The position numbers were made by a program, and so were the translations under genes. A DNA stretch of 64,000 nt, taken from a bacterium. GTDB taxonomy: Bacteria > Auribacterota > JABMQX01. Below are positions 59,401-64,000 of the stretch, in pieces. Position 1 is the stretch's first letter, and every line of letters begins with the position of its first letter. The stretch spans positions 1 to 64,000 of the forward strand of contig JAUYEE010000115.1 of NCBI GenBank assembly GCA_030691545.1, read 5' to 3'. The notes below the pieces were generated by a model. The model made no database searches and was not told the origin of the DNA. It was given only the letters and a program-made list of their open reading frames with translations.

Positions 59401-61523
59401 ACCCGGACCACGAACGTGAAATCGCCGCGAGCCGTCGGCGTACCAGACAGCGTGCCGCCGGACGACACGTTGAGACTCGGCGGAGGCGAGCCAGACTCAA
59501 CCTCCCACACGTGAGGCAGTTTCCCACCCCTCGCTGTAAAGGTGAACGCGTACGCCTCACCGACCTTCCCATCCGGAAGCGTCGGACTCGACGTGATTGT
59601 ATCGGCCGCCCCTGCCGCGATGCTCACCGAATAACCCTGATCGTCCGTATCGGGCGGACTCCGGCTGTCGCTCACCCGCACGATGAAGTTCCACGTCCCA
59701 ATCGCGGCATTTGTCGGTGTCCCGCTGATGGTTCCGCTTGAACCGTTCAGCGTGAGACCCTGTGGCAGGACACCACCGACCACCTGCCAAACATACGGCG
59801 TTGCCCCGCCCGCTGCCTGCAATGTCTGGCTATATGCAATTCCTTCCGTGCCGGAGGGAAGCGACGCCGTCTGAATGACGATGTCAGCCGGGGAGATAGT
59901 GAGCGCGTACTGCTTGCTTGCCGTGTCCGCCGGGTCCTGGCTATCGCTCACCCGGACGGCGAACTGGAACTGCCCGTATTCTTGCGGCGTCCCTGAGAGA
60001 ACACCGTCTGCCGCGAGGCTCAACCCATTTGGCGGCGCGCCCGACGTCACATCCCAACTATGGGGCAGTCTGCCCCCGCTGGCCGTGAACGTCATGCTGT
60101 ATGCCGCGCCGACTTTCCCTGCGGGTAATGGCGACGCCGTGCCGATGACGAGGTCCGCCGCCGGGGCAATAGTCAGAGAAAACACCTGCGTGTCGGTGTA
60201 CGGTGGAGACTGGCTATCTTCGGCCTGAACATTGAAAGCCCATGTGCCAATCGCGGCGTTCGTGGGCGTCCCGCTGAGGACGCCGGTGTTCGGATTGAGC
60301 GATAAGCCGTCCGGTAGTCCGCTTGACACCACCGTCCAGCGGTACGGAGGAATCCCTCCCTGAGCTTGCAGCGTCTCCGAATAGGCCTGCCCTTCAACGC
60401 CGGCGGGGAGTGTCGTGGTTGTAATCACCACCTCGGGGGGCGAGACGTGCAAATCAAACACAGCCGAGTCTGTCGCAGGCGGGCTGCCCCGGTCCGTGAC
60501 CTCCACCGTGAACGAGAAATCGCCGTATTCTCCCGGCGTTCCGCTGAGGACTCCGTTCTCCGAAAGGCTCAGCCCCGACGGTAACGACCCGGAAGCGACG
60601 CTCCATGCGTAATTCCAGTAGCCCCCTTTTGCCTCGAACGTGAAGGTGTACGGGTTGCCCTTCTTTGCGTCCGGAAGCGGGCTTGTGCTCACAATTTCAA
60701 GGGGGACATCGCAGGGCGCCGTAAGCGGACTCCACTCCGGGTCCTGTTCATCCGGCTCAGGGGTGGAGCCCAATTGCCCATGATTGTCGTCTCCAGCGAG
60801 GTCGTGAGCGTCCTGCCCGGCCCCCTCGTCGAGATTCCAGTACGCCACAAGCCCCTGTTCGGTCCCCGTCATCCGGACGTTCATTGTCCGGTTGATTTCT
60901 TGGGGCGTCCGGCATCGGTTCCAGACTCGGACTTCATCCAGGCGTCCGTTCCAGGAAAGGAGGTAACCCACAGGACTCCATCCGAGCGTCAGAAGCCCGT
61001 TGTTGTGAACGGGTTGCAATTGCGTCGGAATGGAGTTCTCCAGTTGCCCGTCTATGTACAGAGAAAGAGTGCTCCCGTCGTAGGTCCCCGCAACGTGGTG
61101 CCATTCCCCCTCCAGGTCCGGTGCCTTGGTCTGCGAATAGACCCGCGCATACGAAATCCCGTTTCCGATGCTCCAGCCCACGCATTGCGTGTACTGGCTC
61201 GGGTTTCCACGATAATCGTTTATCCCCTCGATGAACATCAGGTAATTGGAGTCGGCGGGGGTCGTGTCCGGTTCCGGCGGAAGGTTCTTGTCTAAAATGG
61301 CGTAACCGCTCAAAAGACCGAGGTCCTCAGTCAGCAGAACCCACACTTCCACCGTCATCTGGCTGACGTTGAGGTCCGGGTCCGCGGGCACCTCGACCAT
61401 GTCATACCACGGGTTGAAATCGAGGCACGTCCCCGCCGCACGAAGCGAAGCAGGGAATGCGGTCATGATGAAAACGCTTGCCGCGACCGTGACAAGCCGC
61501 AGGAGTCGTCTCGCGACCGGCAT
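53445..61523 (-). CDS. giant secreted protein: N-terminal LamG-like domain, 19 He_PIG/cadherin-like repeats, right-handed beta-helix region, C-terminal YxVExx-type domain
   Basis: Likely start M92 of the 2783-aa ORF (MPVARRLLRLVTVAASVFIMTAFPASLRAAG). LamG: GEWHHVAGTYDGSTLSLYIDGQ. Repeats LPDGKVGEPY...GGKLPYxWxxxSGxLPxGL...SGTP. Beta-helix: VPQDYPTIQEGVNAAKPSDVVLVSPGLYRE...GGGIYCEAASATISKCTIVGN. C-term YSVEYCEELGGAWLPLG...FYRLIAY. Confidence 0.92.
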   Translation of the reverse strand: MPVARRLLRLVTVAASVFIMTAFPASLRAAGTCLDFNPWYDMVEVPADPDLNVSQMTVEVWVLLTEDLGLLSGYAILDKNLPPEPDTTPADSNYLMFIEGINDYRGNPSQYTQCVGWSIGNGISYARVYSQTKAPDLEGEWHHVAGTYDGSTLSLYIDGQLENSIPTQLQPVHNNGLLTLGWSPVGYLLSWNGRLDEVRVWNRCRTPQEINRTMNVRMTGTEQGLVAYWNLDEGAGQDAHDLAGDDNHGQLGSTPEPDEQDPEWSPLTAPCDVPLEIVSTSPLPDAKKGNPYTFTFEAKGGYWNYAWSVASGSLPSGLSLSENGVLSGTPGEYGDFSFTVEVTDRGSPPATDSAVFDLHVSPPEVVITTTTLPAGVEGQAYSETLQAQGGIPPYRWTVVSSGLPDGLSLNPNTGVLSGTPTNAAIGTWAFNVQAEDSQSPPYTDTQVFSLTIAPAADLVIGTASPLPAGKVGAAYSMTFTASGGRLPHSWDVTSGAPPNGLSLAADGVLSGTPQEYGQFQFAVRVSDSQDPADTASKQYALTISPADIVIQTASLPSGTEGIAYSQTLQAAGGATPYVWQVVGGVLPQGLTLNGSSGTISGTPTNAAIGTWNFIVRVSDSRSPPDTDDQGYSVSIAAGAADTITSSPTLPDGKVGEAYAFTFTARGGKLPHVWEVESGSPPPSLNVSSGGTLSGTPTARGDFTFVVRVEDSQQIPDSDSQQVIIHIEPADVAIQTTSLPDGTEGQAYNAFLVAADGIEPYSWRIIAGTLPQGLTLSGGGVITGTPPNAAIGTWSFTVEVSDSQSPPSTDTRAFSLTIIPAKPLSIVTFSPLPDGKVGESYGFAFTATGGKLPYTWDVASGTLPQGLNLGSDGRLSGVPTQYGDFSFVIRVTDSQQTPDTDAKGMAIRILPADLVITTNSLADGVEGSAYSQSLSAAGGIPPYTWQLSAGALPDGLSLGASGIISGIPGNDAIGTASFTVRVSDSQSQPATDERALSITVHPSGSLVITTAGSLPDGKVGQIYNASLAASGGKLPYVWSLDGGSLPQGLNLSADGTISGTPALHGDSQFTLRVTDSQNPPASVTRSFSIHVSPADLRIATESLSNGIEGAPYQQALQATGGVQPLTWAIVNGTLPEGLILNAVTGLVSGTPTNAAIGQWSVTVAVSDSQIPAGRDERTFILTVAPASQLVIMTASPLPDGKLGVPYNAAFAATGGKVPYAWQVVDGRLPAGLTFNGAGSLTGTPTEHGDFAFTIEVADSQTPPARTSRSFSLRIAPADLVLVTSVLSDGVEGRPYIHVLEASGGVSPYIWRVVSGSLPDGLTLNQSTGTVSGTPTNAAIGVSTFVIRVEDSQAPPAASDRQFSIAITPSSELTIVTESPLPDGKVGEPYNQTFLASGGKVPYAWTMASGQLPQGLALSADGTLSGTPVEHGSFAFNVRVDDSLEPPVAAVKLFALTIAPADLRIITLSLPSGREGVAYSTDLEATGGVVPYTWTIVAGALPDGLVLSSATGRVSGIPTNAAIGEWVLTIRVRDSQASPAQDEQEFRLTVEPAQSLSIETTSPLPTGKVDEAYSQALVAAGGKRPYAWSLVSGSLPSGLTLTADGTLQGTTIQHGDFAFGVRVVDSQATPEAATREFSLHISASELEITTVSLPDGIEGAVYQGLIEVAGGVSPFTWSLTGGSLPDGLTLDSATGIIGGTPTTAAIGSSSFTVRVTDSQSPPEQDERTLSIAIRPAEELRIMSSSPLPEAKVGESYRYDFAAGGGKPPYSWRVASGSLPGGLILSSDGTLSGTPLQHGDYAFDIEVNDSQSPADAVRAGFSVRVSPADLTIATTSLPSGKEGTLYRQVLEAKGGVLPYAWSLAQGALPDGLRLDQASGVISGTPTNLAIGTSIFTVRVADSQSPADTAERQLSITIIPKSPLQIATGSPLPDGKVGEPFALVFAGSGGKLPYSWSIASGALPPGLIMGPSGELNGTPTEPGEYTFTIRVTDSQQPRASAEKQFSVYIAPREITLEVNPTSLAFSTRRGGSNPPSQSFTIRVRGIARVTWQALEDCGWLMVDPVTGTNAGEEDIIAVSVNKLGLDVGTYGATIDVVPLEAPEKHVLVEVTLKINPIRVPQDYPTIQEGVNAAKPSDVVLVSPGLYRERVVVGEGVHVVGSGAEQTTIDALGQGTVVALLGNGSSVEGFTVRNGVGDYFGNGSRVGGGIYCEAASATISKCTIVGNEAVQGWGGGVFVKSGCSLLIVEAEISGNSAESGGGIFCHENSRLRVERSRFRENVAEGFGGGICCIDLALAMVTGCQFSLNSAGYSGGAIAGNNRSGLTIVNCTFVDNLADEGGGIFGEYGSSVSLVNSLLWNTFSDLAILGTASVRYCNIRDGSFVGENHNFSADPRFVKPIGRDYHLLPNSPCVDIGDGTPDDLTETDLDGEPRVLQGYGRLEPDIGADELNPETVFALIPSPPVAGENGLVTVNYTLWNARARISSIAADYSADGAESWYPAARARSSESTRDLSTSADGKAHSFVWDSIADLGGGKEAGLRMRIRPLALKAHYPATSEAFALDNSLADSDNDKLPDLWETQIVDANAADLILTVADVLPNDDFDGDGQTNGFEYLTGASPVDKESLFGVQLSISPDGGVNLSWSSVTGKTYSVEYCEELGGAWLPLGSAQAGTGGILRTSDEAPPGRKRFYRLIAY
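55490..60690 (-). repeat. coding array of 19 ~91-aa He_PIG-like repeats alternating between two subtypes (~546-bp dimer period)
   Basis: Hand parse: ten A-type (LPDGKVGExY...xxHGDFAFxxRV) and nine B-type (LPDGxEGxAY...TNAAIGTWxFTVRV) repeats in strict alternation. Confidence 0.88.
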
Positions 61524-62108
61524 CGCCGGATGTAGCGCGGGCGTCCCCCTGGCCGTAGCCCTCGGGCAGGCTGGCCGCGCATCGCGGCAGAGCGCGGGTG
61601 CGCGCAAGCTCGCAATAGCGGTGTCCGGCGCTCGTGCGCGGCCGCGGGCAGGCTCGCCTGCATCACCGGATTTTTTCGGGCTGGATGAAAAAAGGCGCAT
61701 TCTCCCCTCCCTTAGGAAGACGCTTGGATAGCCCTCTGAGGTGTGAAAAGTACGCAGTTTTGCGCGAAAACACCCATACCCTGGGGCCTCCAGCACAGAA
61801 AAGACTTCACCGCAGCTATGTTTCTATATCGCACACAAAACGCTGCTTCGCAAGGTGCAAAATGAGTGCCATCACGACGCATATTTTCCATTGCTTGCTC
61901 CCTTGTCCGAATGCCGGGAAAAAAGGCATTGTTCCATCCGGTCCCGCCTGTCGAAAAAGAGGGGCAACTGGCCCACCGGTACCTCCGGCGCGGCTGTATT
62001 TCAGCGGGCGGTTGTCCGGCTTGGCCCCATGAGCCCGGAGGCTCTGTTGCCACTATGTGGGCTTGCCCGACCGCGAGACAATAGCACAAAGGCCGGCGGT
62101 TACGTTTT

Positions 62109-62124
62109 GCCGGCTTTAGCCGGC
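62109..62124 (+). repeat. isolated palindrome GCCGGCTTTAGCCGGC (fragment of the multi-hairpin family)
   Basis: Same stem and TTTA loop as the elements at 39749, 50043, 51916 and 62358. Confidence 0.6.
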
Positions 62125-62357
62125 ACCCCCTGGGGTGGGGCTACGTTTGAGTGGTTCGTCCCGGCACGCCAAAACTCATGTCTCGCCCTTTCCATCATCA
62201 CCCGAAGTGGCGTGCGCATCTCTGGCCGAGCAGGCCCTCCGGCCTCCGTACGCGAGGGCAGTCGGATTCCCACCATGAGACGCCAATCGAGCTCATGGGC
62301 AGGCTTGCCCATGATGAATCACGGGTCCCGCCACAGGCGGGATGCCACTCCCTCCCC

Positions 62358-62500
62358 GCCGGGCTTTAGCCGGCGCCCCTCTCGTTAGCCACGGGCTTTA
62401 GTCCGTGGCGTTGCTACGCTGCAGGTTTCTGCCTGAGCAGGCTTCAGCCTGGCTTCTCGATGAGGGGATTCATCCGTACTCCTCATACGTAGCCACACCC
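62358..62500 (+). repeat. multi-hairpin intergenic element, copy 4 (divergent)
   Basis: GCCGGGCTTTAGCCGGC ... GCCACGGGCTTTAGTCCGTGGC ... GCAGGCTTCAGCCTGGC TTCTCGATGAGGGGATTCATCCG. Confidence 0.8.
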
Positions 62501-62611
62501 ACTCGCTTCCGCGCCTTGTTTTCGCTGCACCCCCCTGTTACAATCGAAGGCCGGAACAAAACATCGGCCTCGCCGGCCCGTAAGCATGACCGCGCACTCA
62601 GGAGTGACGCC

Positions 62612-64000
62612 ATGTTCGCCCACAATCCAGTCCACTCGTCATCACAAGTCGAGAGAAGCGTAGCGCAGGCGTCTCGCCTGCCTCCTCTCGTCCTGAGTCT
62701 CTTATCCCTGCTCGCCTGTTGTAGTTCTGCATCAGCCTCTCAACGGACGGTTATCCTCGAATCACCCCCTACGACCGCCGAGCGCTATTCCGTCTTTGAA
62801 CTGCAGCTCCGAGTTGACAACCCCGTGGCGAAGAATCCCTTCACCGAGGTTACCGTGGCAGGCCAATTCACACACAGCGGCGCAGACTCTCTCACCATTA
62901 AAGGCTTCTGCGATTCCCCCGAAGGGCTGCTCTTCCGCGTTCGATTCTGCCCGCAGGAAGTGGGCGACCACAGCTTCCTCGTAACCTATTTTGACCGCGA
63001 AGGCAGCGAGGAGTTTCGTGGCAGTTTCACTTCGAACGAAGCCGGGCGCAAGTGCTTCATTCGCGTGGACCCAGAGTACCCAAATCACTTCATGTACGAA
63101 AACAGCGGTCATCCCTTCATCTGTTCCAAAACAGCCTGGGTAATCGGCGATACCGTTAACTGGCGGGGCTTTCTCGACAAAATGGTCACCCGAAAGGAAA
63201 ATTGCATTCGCTTCGGCGTCGAGACGAATTACTACCACGAGACCATCGGCAAAGACGTCTGGCCGTGGGGCGGCACTCGCTCGAATCCCGATTTCTCCCG
63301 CTTCAATCCGGCGGTCTGGCAGAAGCTCGAGCAAATCATTGCCTACGCTGCGGAGAGAGGTATCTTATCCGAGCCGGTCATCTTCTGCTCCCTGCGCCGT
63401 GAGAACCCGACCGCCCCCGACCCTGAAATGGAACGATACTGGGACTACCTCATCGCCCGCCTTTCACCCTTCACGAGCATCATCACATGGCAACTCTACA
63501 ACGAATACGCTTCGGCAAAAAGCTACCAGCAATACATGGCCGAATACATTCGCCAGCGGGATCCTTACAAACACCTCATCTGCTCCTCCGCCGGGACGAC
63601 GAACGACGCCCTCTGGCCCACCGAGCCCTGGATGGACATCGCCATCAACCACTCCTGCACCGACGACAGCCAACTCGAATCCCGCTACCACGCTATCGCC
63701 ACGCGCATCCACGGCTACGGCAAACCCGCCTGGTGCGACGAGACCGGCCGCGAGAACCGCCACGGCAACAACTCCGGCGTCCACCGCCGCAAGCAGTACT
63801 GGACGTGGAACATCTGCGGGGACTACTGGTCGTACCATTCCTGGGAAGGGTGCGAGGGGATCGATGACCTCGCCTACAATGGACCGGGTTCGGACTTCCT
63901 ACAGTTCATTCGCCCCTTCTGGGAGAAAACGGAATGGTGGAAGATGCAACCTGCCGACGAGCGCGTTCTGAACAACCCCCTTTCCCAATACGAATGGTGC
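62612..64000 (+). CDS. DUF5060/DUF4038-type putative glycoside hydrolase, signal-bearing, truncated by window end
   Basis: Manual translation from ATG 62612 with no stop to 64000: MFAHNPVHSSSQVERSVAQASRLPPLVLSLLSLLACCSSASASQRTVILESPPTTAERYSVFELQLRVDNP...FMYENSGHPFICSKTAWVIGDTVNWRGFLDKMVTRKENCIRFGVETNYY...ITWQLYNEYASAKSYQQYMAEYI. Not in ORF track. Confidence 0.82.
   Translation, partial: MFAHNPVHSSSQVERSVAQASRLPPLVLSLLSLLACCSSASASQRTVILESPPTTAERYSVFELQLRVDNPVAKNPFTEVTVAGQFTHSGADSLTIKGFCDSPEGLLFRVRFCPQEVGDHSFLVTYFDREGSEEFRGSFTSNEAGRKCFIRVDPEYPNHFMYENSGHPFICSKTAWVIGDTVNWRGFLDKMVTRKENCIRFGVETNYYHETIGKDVWPWGGTRSNPDFSRFNPAVWQKLEQIIAYAAERGILSEPVIFCSLRRENPTAPDPEMERYWDYLIARLSPFTSIITWQLYNEYASAKSYQQYMAEYIRQRDPYKHLICSSAGTTNDALWPTEPWMDIAINHSCTDDSQLESRYHAIATRIHGYGKPAWCDETGRENRHGNNSGVHRRKQYWTWNICGDYWSYHSWEGCEGIDDLAYNGPGSDFLQFIRPFWEKTEWWKMQPADERVLNNPLSQYEWC
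62660..62681 (+). repeat. REP-like palindrome GTAGCGCAGGCGTCTCGCCTGC inside a signal-peptide coding region
   Basis: 21/22 identical to 24820-24841. Confidence 0.6.

Noticed and set aside
53880-60612. Many plus-strand ORFs with recurring peptides such as 'PSGxxPxTI' across the giant gene
   Set aside because: Antisense reflections of the He_PIG repeat array.
61524-61796. N-terminal 91-aa extension of the giant ORF (MLEAPGYGC...HPA)
   Set aside because: Arg/Ala/Pro-rich sequence before a clear signal peptide at M92; it contains a TGTAGCGCGGGCGTC stretch resembling intergenic repeats, so it is probably non-coding.

Overview
The window is from a moderately high-GC bacterial genome. Lineage is inferred weakly as PVC/Hydrogenedentota/Sumerlaeota-like, from Tat-exported Gfo/Idh/MocA proteins, a sulfatase, giant He_PIG/LamG proteins and dispersed palindromes. 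LEFT PART (1 to ~34.15 kb): an essentially unidirectional minus-strand surface-polysaccharide locus. It encodes at least six glycosyltransferases, an O-antigen-ligase-like protein, a Wzm/Wzt ABC exporter, sugar-nucleotide and aminotransferase enzymes, a pyruvyl transferase and two polysaccharide deacetylases (one truncated at the window start and missing from the ORF track). It also has an unusual concentration of activation enzymes: four PP-loop proteins (asparagine-synthase-like, QueC-like, WbpG-like, NAD-synthase-like), two PaaK/CapK-like ligases, an AMP-ligase plus acyl carrier protein, and two exosortase-associated-type alpha/beta hydrolases with non-Ser nucleophile elbows. The locus starts with a MerR-like HTH gene behind a near-consensus sigma70 promoter. 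It abuts a decayed tyrosine-recombinase fragment next to the 3' end of a CAU-anticodon tRNA gene, which suggests an old tRNA-integrated island. RIGHT PART (35.6-64 kb): sulfatase, kbl-tdh, three Tat-type Gfo/Idh/MocA oxidoreductases, GH2, a VCBS/FG-GAP protein, a Tat-type Fe-S aldo/keto reductase, an Ig-repeat protein, a small secreted protein with subtilisin-propeptide-like modules, a ~2.7k-aa protein with a strict A-B alternation of 19 He_PIG-like repeats, and a DUF5060/DUF4038-type glycosidase running off the end. Intergenic spaces on this side carry a repeated ~150-bp multi-hairpin element (4 copies) and short REP-like palindromes whose arms vary with compensation. All family names come from reading motifs in the translations; no database search was possible.
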